A stretch of 64,000 bases of DNA from Monoplex corrugatus. Taxonomy: Eukaryota > Mollusca > Gastropoda > Littorinimorpha > Ranellidae. A program made the translations under genes and the position numbers. Under the pieces are notes generated by a model. The model had not been told where the DNA came from. It saw only the letters and a list, made by a program, of their open reading frames with translations, and made no database searches. Within the stretch, counting starts at the first letter, position 1, and the number at the start of each line of letters is the position of its first letter. Below are positions 34,313 through 46,903 of this stretch, piece after piece. The stretch is from the NCBI GenBank assembly GCA_030674185.1, contig CM060307.1, forward strand, positions 34,216,298 through 34,280,297, in the 5' to 3' direction.

Positions 34313-35030
34313 AACGTTCAAACTGCCAGACGCGCAGGTACTATCCATGGTAGCGTTTAGTCAATATCTGGGGTCACACTTACAACTATGATTTGTGGTC
34401 ACTTGAAAATAAAGTATTTAGAAATTGACAAATATTAACCCCCTCCCTCCCTATTAAGCATAGTCCTTTAAAGCCTGACGAGTGTTTTTGTTTGTCTTGA
34501 ATCCCAGCTTTGACCACGTATTTAGTCTGTTCTTTTCTTGTTTTGCAAAATAAAATATTTTAACGTCTTTAGCGATAGACCCAGATGACATGAATATCGT
34601 CAACTATTTAGCGTATGTACGTGTCGTAGGCACGTCTTTAGTTTTCAAATTTCAAATGGTTCTTGGTACCGATAAAAGGTTCAGGACACTGAACTAAATA
34701 TATGTGAGCCATCCCTTTCTGAGACTGCTGTTGGTTTTACATGAGAATTTGGGGAAATTCAAATTTGAATGGCGTGGTTAAAACGAAGGTGATAAGAATA
34801 TTAAGGAGACTGGCTTTAGTTGAAGGTCCATATTCTGTCGAATAAGAACTGAAATTAAGCGTTTATGTAAACTGTTATACTCTCGATGTTCAATGTTTTC
34901 AAGAAAAGCCAATGGCTGTTTCAGAAATAAGCAGTTAACTCACACATGTGAAACAACAATTTTAAGAATCTCGACAAATGAACTTGCAGACAAATGAGCA
35001 AACAAACGAACAAACAGACAAACACACCCA
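34313..35030. other. Intergenic, with a detached satellite fragment
   Basis: Apart from the satellite piece at 34568-34620, no feature is recognised. Confidence 0.45.
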
Positions 35031-36099
<1,069 letters not shown>

Positions 36100-36235
36100 T
36101 TCGGCTTCAATACCTTGCCTGAGCAATGGGATTTTTGCTCAGGCTCAAGGAGTTGGACAGGTGACATATTGTAGATTGGTTGAAGCGCAGATGGAATTGA
36201 ACGAGTACGATGCATCCCTCTTGCATAAAATCCAA
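36100..36235 (+). repeat. Family 4 repeat, 3' fragment
   Basis: TTTTTGCTCAGGCTCAAGGA, GTTGGACAGGTGACATATTG, TAGATTGGTTGAAGCGCAG and GAGTACGATGCATCC match the 3' block of family 4. It is followed by AAAC/AGAC runs (36265-36385). Confidence 0.6.
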
Positions 36236-36385
36236 ACGATAAAGAAAACCGATTCAGCTTCTCAAAAAACAAAACAAACAAAAAACAACAACAACACCAA
36301 CAACAGACAGACAAACAGACAGACAGACAAACTAAAAAAAACTGAAAGCAAACAAACAAACAAACAAACAAAGAAACAAATAAAC

Positions 36386-36975
36386 ATTGCGAGCTAAGAA
36401 GTTTTATTCACGTCAGTACTGCAAGCAACACTATGGCTGTTATGTCGAAGGAGAAATTAACTATCAAAATGTTGACATTTGTTTGTTTGTTTACTCGTTT
36501 GTTTAGTAAGTTCACTTGTCGCGATTCCTAACATTAGCGTTACGAATAACAGTCTCGTAGAAAGGATGTGCGGGGTGGAGGGAAGAAGGACGAGGATGGG
36601 AGGGAGGGGGTGAGAAGAGCAAGAGGAGGGAGACAAGCTCCATACTAGCCGGAAGCTAAACTTTGGTATTGTCCATTAAGGTCAGGCAAAGAGTGTCTCG
36701 CTGTTGACGACGTCACGGAACGACGGGGTGGGTGTGGGTGGATGGGTGGGTGGAGGGGGAGTGCATCCGGGAGTTGACCTGTACACCTCCAGACTGACCG
36801 ACCACCCTACCTTACCGACACCGGTTTGCGAGGACCTGTCAGCGGAGTGGACACTGACGTTGTTTGACAAGTCCAGGTCTGAATACACTGGCCACTGCCC
36901 CCTGTCTGCTCCGCCTGCAGGGACCATTACCTTAATTGGACATTTCACACACCGCTTCCTCCTTGCTCACGGTGC
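36386..36975. other. Intergenic, no gene recognised
   Basis: Contains GTTT-repeat and GGGT-rich patches only. Confidence 0.4.
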
Positions 36976-37250
36976 ATGGACAACGTTCCCTCTCTGTCTC
37001 GCTTTCTCTCTGTGTCTGTGTCTGTTTGTCTGTCTTTCTGTCTGTCTATCTGTCTGTCTTTGTTTGTGTCTCTTTCTCTCTCTCTTCCTCTGTCTCTGTC
37101 TGTCTGTCTCTGTCTCTCTGTGTCTGTGTCTGTCTCTCTGTGTGTCTCTGTCTGTCTGTCTCTGTCTCTGTCTGTCTCTGTCTCTCTGTCTATCTCTGTT
37201 TCTGTCTCTCTCTCTCTCTCACTCACTCTCTCCTCTCTCTCTCTCTCTAG
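36976..37250 (+). repeat. (TCTG)n/(TC)n microsatellite
   Basis: Pyrimidine-rich compound repeat of TCTG, TCTC and TGTC units. A complementary AGAC-type repeat occurs at 48300-48412. Confidence 0.95.
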
Positions 37251-37829
37251 TGATGTCTGTCTTGAAGCTTCAAAAACATTTTAATATTTTTTTAGTTCAT
37301 CTTTTGCTTTACAACAAACGGACATCAAACAATTTGGCAACGGAAAATGACAAAAAAAAAAAGACAAAAAAAAAAGAAGAAAAAGAAAACATATACATCT
37401 GAAAAGACATTGCTGATATATGAACTCCATATAGCATACAGAATATACATAATGATATTATATATACATTGGAAGTTTAAAACTGAACATCAAGATCTAA
37501 GCATATGTTAATATTTCATGAATTTGTTTTTCAATTATCTTTTTGCTGAACGATAATCAAGCATCAACGAACAATGTGATAACAGAAATGATATCAATTC
37601 ATACATATAAAACAGGCACTGTTCACATACAAACAACCTATAACATACAAAACATACAAAACATATATGACAATATTCTAATCAATGAAGATCATGAAGA
37701 AGAAAAAAAACCGCTTTCTACGAGAACATTGGCATGTAGTTGTTCCACTGAGCATTAAAAATGGACAAGTGAAAGTTTATTTTGGTATGATAATGTTTAA
37801 TTATGAATCTCTGATTTAGCTTCACAAAT
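37251..37829. other. Intergenic, no gene recognised
   Basis: AT-rich, with an ACATA-rich patch near 37600-37670. Confidence 0.4.
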
Positions 37830-37974
37830 TTAACCCTTTGACTTCCACACCCTGTCCACCAGGTATCCTGCATTGTCAGCCATGTTAGCAAAGCAAAAAC
37901 CTTAACCCTTTGACTCCCTCACCCTATCAGCTTCCAGGAAGCTGGTGGATAGGGTAAGGGAGTCCAAGGGTTGA
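37830..37974. mobile_element. TTAA nested-palindrome MITE, copy 6 (right outer arm missing)
   Basis: TTAACCCTTTGACTTCCACA starts the left outer arm. The inner hairpin (CAGCTTCCAGGAAGCTGG at centre) is present, and the copy stops at CCAAGGGTTGAG. Confidence 0.7.
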
Positions 37975-38428
37975 GTGTTTGCAAACTAAGTCACAACTGG
38001 CGCGATAGCGGGTGAAATGTCGGATTTCTAACTGGAAGGCTCGTTCTTTAATTGTATGTCTTTGCATTCAAAGAGATGTTAAAGCCTTAAAGCCCTAACC
38101 CCATGCTCCCACATGATAGATCTTTCTAGCCATGACCTAAGGATGGGATAGCTCCCGCAGAAAACCTGGAGTGCTGAAACCCAGAGGTACCACACTTGCA
38201 GGCGACTTCCAACAAACCATGTTACCATGCAGTATAACGCAAAAATCCACACAGTCAACAACAGAGACGTTGCCTTAAAGCTTCTTTTAATAACATTCTT
38301 ATACTTAGTCCTCATATACTCTAGAGAATGGTAGGACTTGAAACTCTACAGAACGGAACGGTTGGTCATCTATATCATAGGGGAATGATGCTCTCTCAGT
38401 GTGGCCACCACCATCTTCAGCCTGAACA
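37975..38428. other. Intergenic, no gene recognised
   Basis: No recognised feature. Confidence 0.4.
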
Positions 38429-38553
38429 TTCATTCATTCATTCATTCATTCATTCATTCATTCATTTATATTCATTCATTCATTCATTCATATATATATT
38501 GTTTATAGCCCAGCCGACAACGAGAGCCATATCAGGGCTAACACCACGTCAAC
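38429..38553. repeat. (ATTC)n microsatellite plus a minus-strand family 1 tail
   Basis: ATTC repeats at 38429-38490 lead into TATAGCCCAGCCGACAACGA and ATATCAGGGCTAACACCACG, the reverse complement of the family 1 3' end. Confidence 0.75.
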
Positions 38554-38631
38554 CAGTCTGAACATGTAAGACGGCGAACGACAGAAAAAGGTTTTTTTTT
38601 TAACTTACATTTTTTTTTTTACTTACGAACA

Positions 38632-38820
38632 CCTGCTCAGAACGGGAAAGCTGAAGGGAAAGAGAGCACCCGGTAGACCCAGGGAGAAAATATTGGACGG
38701 ACTTGCAGAGTGGCTGAGTACAGAGAGGGTGGAAGATGTTCTTGCGGCGACAAGGGATAGATACATATGGTGGGCCATGATCGCCAACGCCAAGGGACAG
38801 GGCACATGATGATGATGCTG
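38632..38820 (+). pseudogene. RTE-like retrotransposon 3' end, C-terminal peptide
   Basis: The + strand encodes LRTGKLKGKRAPGRPREKIL then DGLAEWL, TRDRYIWWAMIANA, QGT and a stop. The pattern GKRxPGRPR...W...RDR..W..MIANA is the conserved C-terminus of many endonuclease-reverse transcriptase proteins of non-LTR elements. It is followed at once by GATGATGATG, a short tandem tail as in RTE-type elements. The 5' part is missing. Confidence 0.7.
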
Positions 38821-38828
38821 AATTTGCT

Positions 38829-39000
38829 TTTCAGTTTTTCAATTTTCAGTTTCTCAAGATGACGTCTCTGCGTTCGGAACGAATTCCATATGCGCTAACG
38901 TCACAGGTGCCATGTGTATGGTGATCATGGCACAAACCTTAGGCCTGCAGATAAATCCATGAACTGGCCAGGTCCTGAGGCTCTACCTAGATTATGTTTT
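38829..39000 (+). repeat. Family 5 dispersed repeat
   Basis: CAGTTTCTCAAGATGACGTC, CGGAACGAATTCCATATGCG, GTCACAGGTGCCATGTG, ATCATGGCACAAACCTTA and GAACTGGCCAGGTCCTGAGG are shared with 41756-41995 and, inverted, 42603-42780 and 55582-55820. Confidence 0.75.
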
Positions 39001-39430
39001 ACGTAGTCTATATTTTATACTGGTATTTTATCAGCCTATCGCTGGAATAATCTTAGTTACATGTAAAGGACGTGTGTATCTTACCTTCACAAATGAACAT
39101 ACGGATAAAGTAAATAAGTAAATAATTAAAAGTCTGATTAACAACACAACTATCTATTCTGTATAAATTCGTCTCACATGACAGAACCATAAAAGTACTT
39201 TACTTTTATTTCTGGGTAGTTTTCTCTATCTCTGTTTCTATTTTCTATAAATTTATTTTACATTCTGTTTATTTCATCTTATTTCATTGTTTTTCTTTGA
39301 AACCTACTTCTTCAGAAAGGCTCATGTCACTTTGCGCGAGTTACCAACTACTTCTTTTTGACACCAAAGACTTTGATCGTATTTCCAATTTTGTCTTAAC
39401 CATTTGTTTTTTTGTGCTTGTGTGTGGGAG
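39001..39430. other. Intergenic, no gene recognised
   Basis: AT-rich, no feature seen. Confidence 0.4.
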
Positions 39431-39772
<342 letters not shown>

Positions 39773-40199
39773 GATGTGACATTCTTGTCGAGACAACCAT
39801 CTGCGTCCTTGTAACTGAAATCCCCGCAGTCAGCAAAAAAGCGGACATAGATAATAAAAACTTTCCTTCGTAATCATGTACCGCTCCCCCGCACTGATCC
39901 TCTTTGCTCACCCAGATAGAGATTTGGTTTCAACCCTTTTATATTAAACCGCGGCTCTCGTTTTGAAATTAAACTGTAAGGAAACCGGTGTTTGGGGTAT
40001 TGATTTTCCGAGATGCAGACAAATGGTCCGTCTAAAATGAGAAGGTTTTTAGCCATTTATGTTTTCGAACTGTTTGCATTTTTAAATGCAATCAATACAC
40101 ATCCATCTGCGCAGTCTCATGTTTCTCGGAAAGTGAGCACCCTAACATACGCCTCCTTCTCCTATGCCCCCCACCCAACCCCCATCCAAGAAGAATAAA
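39773..40199. other. Intergenic, no gene recognised
   Basis: No feature seen. Confidence 0.4.
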
Positions 40200-40263
40200 A
40201 GCAACAGCAAAAACAATAACAACAACGGCAACAAAAAACTCCAAAGTAACAAAAAATCACAAA

Positions 40264-40295
<32 letters not shown>

Positions 40296-40435
40296 ACAAC
40301 AACATTAACAACAACATAACCTACTAATGCTGAAGATTAAAAAATGTGACATAAACAACATAAACAACAACAACAACAACAGAAGCAGCAGCAGCAGCAG
40401 CAGCAGCAGCATCAACAACAACAGAACCCACTGAT
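40200..40435 (+). repeat. (CAA)n/(CAG)n microsatellite
   Basis: Imperfect CAA and CAG triplets, with a (GCA)9 core near 40387-40410. Confidence 0.9.
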
Positions 40436-41277
40436 ATTGACAGATTTAGAGATATGACATTATACAATAATCAGTTAGGAGTTATTGATTTGTGAATATC
40501 GACTTCATCAAGTCTGATTGTGGTGTTCATTGAAACGTTAAGCAGCATTTCCATATTTGATTTTAGCATCACCTAACTGACACAGTAAGTTTCATCCAGC
40601 AACCTATATACATTAAAGAAACACGCCTTGTGCCTCGTGGAAATGGTGCTAAGGCTTCAGTTTAAATAACACCATTCACAGTTTATGATTACCTTTTATA
40701 ACAGAGCACGCGACACAACCAATTCATGATGTTACATATTTTCCCACCTTCCCACAAAGTTCAATACACAAAATGCTGCCCTACGATTTATTGAAAAAAA
40801 AGTCGTAAATAATGAAACATTTTAATTTGTTACACATTTGCTTGTTTCTTTACATCACATTATTCTGTGAAAATCAAAGTGTTTTCGCATGTTAGATGTT
40901 AGCTGATCACTACCACAGCTTGCTAATTACCTATTCTGTCAAGCATTATCTATGAATTTTATATTCAAATGCATTTTGAAATGTTAGATTCAGCCTTTAG
41001 TAGAAAACAGTACACTAACACATACAAAAATTGAAAGCGAATGTTGCAGGAAAACAAACTACTGTTCGAAAGGTAACAATCGGAAGCTAATGTTGTATTT
41101 GTTTTGTTTTTCAAAAATACGTAACGCAAACTTGCACAATTCGACATTCGAGAAGGGTCATAACATGTCTGAACAGAAACATCATGATGCCATGGGTATT
41201 ATATATATTTTGTGATTTCATTTGCATAACACGAATGTTTTCCTTTAAATTTGATATGTAATCATATTATCTCCGAT
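40436..41277. other. Intergenic, no gene recognised
   Basis: AT-rich, no feature seen. Confidence 0.4.
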
Positions 41278-41345
41278 ACGTGTTGCAGGCAACATATGTT
41301 GCTGCATAGTCTGCACACTCTGTCTTTAATGGGTGATCACTATAT
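41278..41345 (-). repeat. Family 2 SINE, 3' fragment
   Basis: ACATATGTTGCTGCATAGTC and TGCACACTCTGTCTT match CGTATGTTGCTGCACAGTCT at 30933-30953 in the minus-strand SINE. Confidence 0.55.
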
Positions 41346-41410
41346 GTCTGGACTGTACACTTTGACCTGTTTGGCTTGCCGGAAGCACAAGACTTGACAA
41401 CATGGCCGCC

Positions 41411-41755
41411 GGTTGGTTCATTTCACAGAGCCGTAGACTCAAGATCTGATATCGTGAGTTCAGTCCCTGCCCGCAACATTAAACATTGACATGTTTGCTG
41501 CCCATCAGTATGTTTCCATTGTTCTGGTGTTGTCACTATAGTGTTTCAAAGGTCTTCCCTTCTCCCTCCCCCTTTCCGCTCCTCAGTTCAAGACCTTGCC
41601 AACGAATGGGGTTTTGCGCTGGCTCAGGGAGTCTGCCAGATGACTGCTTGCAGATTTGGGTGGAGCGCGTATGGAATTGCCCGAGTGCGATGAATCGTTC
41701 TTGAACGAACTACAAACTCCACATGACGTGGAGCTTGGAGTTTGTTCAAGAAACC
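41411..41755 (+). repeat. Family 4 tRNA-like repeat, near full length
   Basis: Begins GGTTGGTTCATTTCACAGAG, then CGTAGACTCAAGATCTGATA, a box B-like GTGAGTTCAGTCCC, CAACATTAAACATTGAC, GCTGCCCATCAGTATGTTTC, AAGACCTTGCCAACG, TTTTGCGCTGGCTCAGGGAG and TTTGGGTGGAGCGCGTATGG. Ends with an inverted pair around ACTCCACATGACGTGGAG. Confidence 0.75.
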
Positions 41756-41995
41756 CTAGTTTCAGTTTCAGTTTCTCAAGATGATGTCTCCGCGCTCGGA
41801 ATGAATTCCATATGCACTAACGTCACAGGTGCTATGTGATGGAGAAGATCCAGAATGATCACGGCACAAGCCTTAAACCTGCACATACATGTAAACCCAT
41901 GAACTGGCCAGGTCCTGAGGTCCTACCTAGATAGTTGCATAACCCTGGGGTCGTAGGGGAGTGATGTGGCAGAGACCTCAACATTTCCCTCAACT
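41756..41995 (+). repeat. Family 5 dispersed repeat, longest copy
   Basis: TTTCAGTTTCTCAAGATGAT, GCTCGGAATGAATTCCATAT, GAACTGGCCAGGTCCTGAGG, GCATAACCCTGGGGTCGTAG and TGATGTGGCAGAGACCTCAA in order. It follows the family 4 copy directly, suggesting linked mobility or nested insertion. Confidence 0.75.
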
Positions 41996-42039
41996 TTTGT
42001 TTCTTTTTATTATATTCCACTTGTCTGATACTAATTATA

Positions 42040-42072
42040 CTGAAAGAGCCCCCGGCATCTCCACGGGGGATT
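42040..42072 (-). repeat. Family 1 repeat, 5' fragment
   Basis: TGAAAGAGCCCCCGGCATCT and CCACGGGGG form the reverse complement of the family 1 5' end. Confidence 0.6.
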
Positions 42073-42129
42073 CACCGTCAGATGTGACCTGATCATGTAG
42101 AAAAGAAAAAGAAAGAAGAAAAATGAATA

Positions 42130-42386
42130 TAATGATCATGATGCTGTGGAGTTCCACCCAGGACTGAAACTTCGTGACAGGCAATGTACTTAACGTTTAC
42201 TATCAAATATATATTCTGGCATCAACCAGGCTCGGGAATCACAAACACCATCAGTGTCGGTCAGGGAATTTGAGCAAAACTCTCAACAATACATCCGTAA
42301 AGTAGATGAAACTCGACTGTGTGGTCCCAGCCTCTCCAAGGAGCCCAGCGCACACTCATCTCGTGAGTATGAATCGGTCAGGGCAG
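42130..42386 (-). mobile_element. Family 3 SINE, tRNA head missing
   Basis: ATCATGATGCTGTGGAGTTC, ATCCTGGCATCAACCAGGCT, GATGAAACTCGACTGTGTGG and TCCCAGCCTCTCCAAGGAGC match the body of the SINE at 44431-44922. (GGGGT)n at about 42393-42416 lies just outside. Confidence 0.7.
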
Positions 42387-42602
42387 ACTGGTGGGGTGGG
42401 GTGGGGTGGGGGTGAGGCTTTCTGTAATGTTAGACAAGTTTATCTTTAGTGGCTAGTTGTGTTTTGAATCAGACATTTGATTATCCATTTGTTTTATTTA
42501 TTTATTCTTTTCTTTGATGATAAGATACACTCGTCATTTCAATGTAACCAAGATTGTTCCAATGATAGACTGATAGAGCATAGGATGAAAAAAAAAGGAA
42601 AC

Positions 42603-42780
42603 ACAGGCTAGAGAGGACCTCAGGAACTGGCCAGCTCATGTTTTATTTGTGCACGCTTAAGGCTTATACCATGATCATTCTAGATCTTCTCCATCACATG
42701 GCACCTGTGACGTTAGTGTATATGGAATTTATTCTGAGCTCAGAGATTCATCTTGAGAAACTGAAACTGAAACTGAAACA
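42603..42780 (-). repeat. Family 5 dispersed repeat, inverted copy
   Basis: Reverse complement of the 41756 copy: AGGACCTCAGGAACTGGCCA, CATGATCATTCTAGATCTTC, CATGGCACCTGTGACGTTAG and TCTTGAGAAACTGAAACTGA. Confidence 0.75.
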
Positions 42781-42894
42781 AGGCAGAAAAGTCCCTCTCA
42801 AACATACCTGGTGTACCATACAGAAGCTGACACAGAACAAAGAGAAATGGAGGATCGTCACTGTTGCTCTGTATGCCAATGGCATAGTGAGAAG

Positions 42895-43560
42895 TAAGTG
42901 CATAAGTAAGTAAGTAAGTAAGTGCATAAGTAAGTAAGTACGTACGTTAAGCAACTAAAGTAATTAATTGATTAATTAATTGTTAATTAATATATCAATT
43001 AATTAATTAATTAAGTACTTAAGTAAGTAAGTAAGCAAGCAAGGAAGCAAGCGAGCAAGCAAACAAGCAAGCAAGACAGTAAGTAAAACGAGTAAGCAAG
43101 AAAGCAAAGCAAAGGAAATCAAAGCACAGCACAGCAAAGCAAAGCAAAGCTAAGCTAAGCTACTTAATTACTTAAGTTTAAAGTAAAGTAAAGTAATGTA
43201 AAGTAAAGTAAAGTAAAGTAAAGTAAAGTACAGTAAAGTAAAGTAAAGTAAAGTAAAGTATAAGTAAGTAAAGTAAAGTAAAGTAAAGTAAAGTAAAGTA
43301 AAGTAAAGTAAAGTAAAGTAAAGTAAAGTAAAGTAAAGTAAAGTAAAGTAAAGTAAAGTAAAGTAAGTAAAGTACAGTAAAGTACAGTACAGTGAAATAA
43401 AGTAAAATAAAGTACAGTACAGTAAAGTACAGTACAGTACAGTGCAGTACAGTACAGTAATGTAATAAGTAAGTACAGTAAAGTACAGTACAGTACAGTA
43501 CAGTACAGTACAGTAAGTAATAGTAAGTAAAGTAAGTAAATAATAAGTAAATAATAAATA
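42895..43560 (+). repeat. (AAGT)n, (AAGC)n and (AAAGT)n microsatellites
   Basis: The tract drifts from AAGT tetramers (42895-43025), through AAGC types (43030-43160), to AAAGT pentamers (43170-43375) and ACAGT variants (43375-43510). Open frames here are artefacts. Confidence 0.95.
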
Positions 43561-43854
43561 AATAATAGAAAGAAATAATAAAGAAAGAATATAAGTAAAA
43601 AAGTTATCACAATGTTACAAATACAGGTTTTGAAGAAGTCCAGCGGCTGAAAAAAGAAAAGAATATTAGTATGGTTTGTTGTCTTATTTGAGGTTGTTTC
43701 GTTCGCTTTGTTTTGTATTGTTTTTGTTTTGTTTCTTGTTTTTAATGTTCCATTTGTCTGAGCTGTTTAAACGCTGTCTTCTTTTTCCTGTCGATATCTG
43801 CCTTTCCCTATTGGCTTAGTCAGCATCCGTTTGGTTTATCTATGTTGTACACAC
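43561..43854. other. Intergenic, no gene recognised
   Basis: AT-rich, no feature seen. Confidence 0.4.
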
Positions 43855-43935
43855 ACACATACACACACACACACACGCGCGCGCGCGCGCGCACGCACGC
43901 ATACACACATACACACACACACACGCACGCACACA

Positions 43936-44005
<70 letters not shown>
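43855..44005. repeat. (CA)n/(CG)n/(GCAC)n microsatellite
   Basis: Strict purine-pyrimidine alternation, with a (CG)8-type core at about 43876-43892 and GCAC repeats at 43920-43970. Confidence 0.95.
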
Positions 44006-44007
<2 letters not shown>

Positions 44008-44430
44008 GTTTTGATATCTACTTGAAACGCCTAACATCTTTCCGTCTGTATTATCGGCGAGGTAATATAACCTCAGTAACCATATCCCTTCATATAATAA
44101 AATATAGTGCAAAACCATACAGAAGGAAAAGAGAAATCCCCACACAAGGGGAATAAATAAGATTATGCCACATTGCGCAGTATTTATGACGAAGTGGGAG
44201 TTCTTTGGTGGCATATTACGTTTAAAGCTATTTTTTCCCCTTTCATTTTTCAATGCGTGAGTACGTTTAATATTTCGCCACTTACCGTCAAAGGTAGGAA
44301 GTTTTAGCACAGCGTTTTTACCGCCGTATACGGTAGGGGAATGGGGGTGGGGTGGTGGTGGTAGGTGACAAGTATGACAACACAACGGAGGCAGTTGCAA
44401 CCACAATAGTTTTTCTTTTCGTTTTTTTTG
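44006..44430. other. Intergenic, no gene recognised
   Basis: No feature seen; GGTGG-rich patch at about 44343-44365. Confidence 0.4.
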
Positions 44431-44922
44431 AGGATCATTGCACCCAGGGAGGTTATTTTGCGATCATCTTTTTTTTTTATATATCGTCCCATTTTCTGCG
44501 CCACCTTAATGGCCACAGAAGCTGACACACTCTTTCACAATGCAATGATGATGATGTCGATGAGGATGATAATCATGATGCTATGGAGTTCCATCTAGGA
44601 TTGAGACTGCGTGACAGGGCTGCACTCCACGCTCACAATCACAATACATCCTGGCGCCAACCAGGCCCGAGAGATACAGACACCTGCGGTGCTGGTGAGA
44701 AGATTTGAGCAACACCCTCAGTGACGCATCCGTGAAGTGGATGAGACTCGACTGTGTGGTCCCAGTCTTCCCAATGAGCCCATAGCACGCCCAGCTCTGG
44801 GTAGGAGCTGGTTAGAGCCGAAAAATCCCACAATGATTTTTGAATGGACTGATGGGGATTCGAAGCCACAAAGTGGGTAGTCCGTTGCGTTAACCACTAC
44901 ACCAAGGCGGCTGATGCAACCA
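44431..44922 (-). mobile_element. Family 3 tRNA-derived SINE, full copy
   Basis: On the minus strand it starts GCCGCCTTGGTGTAGTGG, a good box A, followed by TTAACGCAACGGACTACCC and a box B-like GTGGCTTCGAATCCCC. The body contains TCATTGTGGGATTTTTCGGC, AGTCGAGTCTCATCCACTTC, TTGCTCAAATCTTCTCACC, TGGTTGGCGCCAGGATGTAT and ATAGCATCATGATTATCATC. The tail is T/A-rich with AACCTCCCTGGGTGCAATGA. It is the reference copy for four others in the window. Confidence 0.85.
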
Positions 44923-44939
44923 CAATAGCGATAACTGAG

Positions 44940-45160
44940 TCATCATCATCATCATCATCAGGTGCCCTGCTACACGGCGTTGGCGATCATGGACTTCCAT
45001 CTGTCTCTATCTCTCATTGCCCCTAGCATCTCCCCCACCCTCCTCGTCCCCAGCCACTCTGCAAGTCCGTCCAGCATTTTCACCCTGGGTCTACCTGGTG
45101 CTCTCTTTCCCTCTAGCTTTTCCGTTGTGACCAGGTGCTCCAAATCCCCTTTCCTCACAC
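44940..45160 (-). pseudogene. RTE-like retrotransposon 3' end
   Basis: The minus strand encodes KLEGKRAPGRPRVKMLDGL, then AEWLGTRRVGEMLGAM and RDRDRWKSMIANA, QGT-type end, the same conserved endonuclease-RT C-terminus as at 38632. On this strand it is followed by GATGATGATGATGATGA, a TGA-repeat tail. It starts within 20 bp of the family 3 head, so one may have inserted beside the other. Confidence 0.75.
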
Positions 45161-45440
45161 AATGGCCTATAAATGTTGCCTATCTTTTCCTAATCTTCCT
45201 TATGAGTGATCTACTTGTGTCTGCCTCCATCAAGACTGTCTCGTTTGTTTATTTGCTGAGTACATGGCTGTTTTCTACTAGGCAGTTCTACAGTGTGACA
45301 GAGAATGACCATGGCGCACATTTCTGCTTTTCTGTTGACCACCATGTCAAACAGAAAAAATGTTCAGTAGTGATAATTTCTTTGTTTCATTTTGTTTGTT
45401 TGTTTTTGATTATAAAAAAATCAAGCAAAATTATTTCAGA
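45161..45440. other. Intergenic, no gene recognised
   Basis: No feature seen beyond the possible decayed upstream continuation of the retrotransposon. Confidence 0.35.
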
Positions 45441-45512
45441 TTCAGGTTTTCAAGATGGCGCCTCTCCTTTCAGAAATAATTTCATATGCAGTGACGTCAA
45501 AGATACCATGTG
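45441..45512 (+). repeat. Family 5 repeat, fragment
   Basis: GGTTTTCAAGATGGCGCCTC, TTTCATATGCAGTGACGTCA and ATACCATGTGATGAGAG match the family 5 head. Confidence 0.55.
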
Positions 45513-45594
45513 ATGAGAGAAAAAAGAGAGAAAAAAAAACAACCTTGATGGTCGCACCCAGAACCCCTGTTTATGCAGCATGCGCTCAATAGGG

Positions 45595-45910
45595 CACACA
45601 AGACGAGACCAAACAAGACAAGACGAGAACAACAAGACAAGACGAGACCAAACAAGACAAGACGAGACCAAACAAGACCAAACAAGACAAAACCAAACAA
45701 GACAAAACAAGACCAAACAAACGAGACAAAACAAGACCAAACAAACGAGACAAAACAAGACCAAACAAGACGAGACCAAACAAGACGAGACAAGACAAGA
45801 CCAAACAAGACAAGACCAAACAATACAATACAAGACAAGACAAAGACCAAACAAGACAAGATCAAACAAGACAAGACCAAACAAGACGAAACAAACGAAA
45901 CGAAACAAAA
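45595..45910 (+). repeat. (CAAGA)n-type microsatellite
   Basis: Mixed CAAGA, CCAAA and CGAGA pentamers, in runs such as ACAAGACCAAACAAGACGAG. The Lys/Thr-rich and Leu/Val-rich frames are artefacts. Confidence 0.95.
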
Positions 45911-46203
45911 CAACAAAGAAAAAATCCAATCAATGAATAATTCATGCTTTTGTGGCTACCAAATTAGACGATACCCATTGACACCTAATTGTGCAGTCAG
46001 TTATGTTCCCCTTGTGAACAAGACACATGATCCCAATTCGTTTTTGACATATTTCCATCCAAAAAGACGAAGAAAAATGCATGGAAAACACAACAGACTT
46101 GTGACGGTTTAGATACTATGTCTACTTTCTCAGTAATTGCTTTCTGTATTCATTCATTTTTTGTTTTGTTTTTTTCTGATTATATATTCCAATTTCAATT
46201 TTG
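45911..46203. other. Intergenic, no gene recognised
   Basis: No feature seen. Confidence 0.4.
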
Positions 46204-46688
46204 TGAGGATCATCACATCACACTAAGGCAGTTCTAGTTGTGCTCACTTTTTGGTGTCATTTTCTATGTCACCGTAATGTCTACAGAAGCTGGGAGAGTC
46301 TATTTACAATGCTGTAATGGTATGACGACGGTAATCATCATGATGTGAAGTTCTATCTACCATTGAGATTGCGTGACAAGGCTGCGCACTACTACATTTA
46401 CTATCAAAACGTATCCTGGCACCAACCAAGCCCGAGAAGTAAGGACACCTGCGGTGTTGATTAGGAGATTTCACCAACACCTTCGATGACACTTCCGTAA
46501 AATGGATGAGACTCGTCTCTGTGGTCCCAGTGTTCCCAATATAGTCCACGATACGCTCGACTCTGGGTAGGAACTGGTTGGTTGAAAAAAAAAGAATCGG
46601 CCATAATTTTGACAGGATTGATGCGGATTCGATCGAATACACAATCTTTCAGTCGTAAGTCCGCTGCGTTAACCTCTGCACCACAGCA
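46204..46688 (-). mobile_element. Family 3 tRNA-derived SINE, full but diverged
   Basis: The minus-strand head is GTTGCTGTGGTGCAGAGG (box A) then TTAACGCAGCGGACTTACGA and TATTCGATCGAATCC (box B, disturbed). The body matches the 44431 copy (AGACGAGTCTCATCCATTTT, GGTTGGTGCCAGGATACG). Confidence 0.8.
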
Positions 46689-46903
46689 ACTGGTTCAATT
46701 TTAAGTTTTGATAAAGAACATCTACGTAGATACTTTGGTGTTGGCTGTTCGTTCGTGTGTGTGTGGGGGGGGGGGGGGAGGAGGGAGGGCAGTGGTTTCC
46801 ATAGTAGGAATTCGCTCCACGATTGATTGAGCGATTATTGTAGTGTGTGAGGAATTCAGTTTACACTGTCCCCCCGTCAGCTGGGTCAGAACAGGCACGG
46901 CTG
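46689..46903. other. Spacer with a G-run
   Basis: G15 followed by GAGGAGGGAGGG at about 46766-46792, a G-quadruplex candidate. Otherwise unremarkable. Confidence 0.5.

Noticed and set aside
45450..46112. Leu/Val/Cys-rich and Lys/Thr-rich frames of up to 179 codons
   Set aside because: They are produced by the CAAGA-type microsatellite at 45595-45910.
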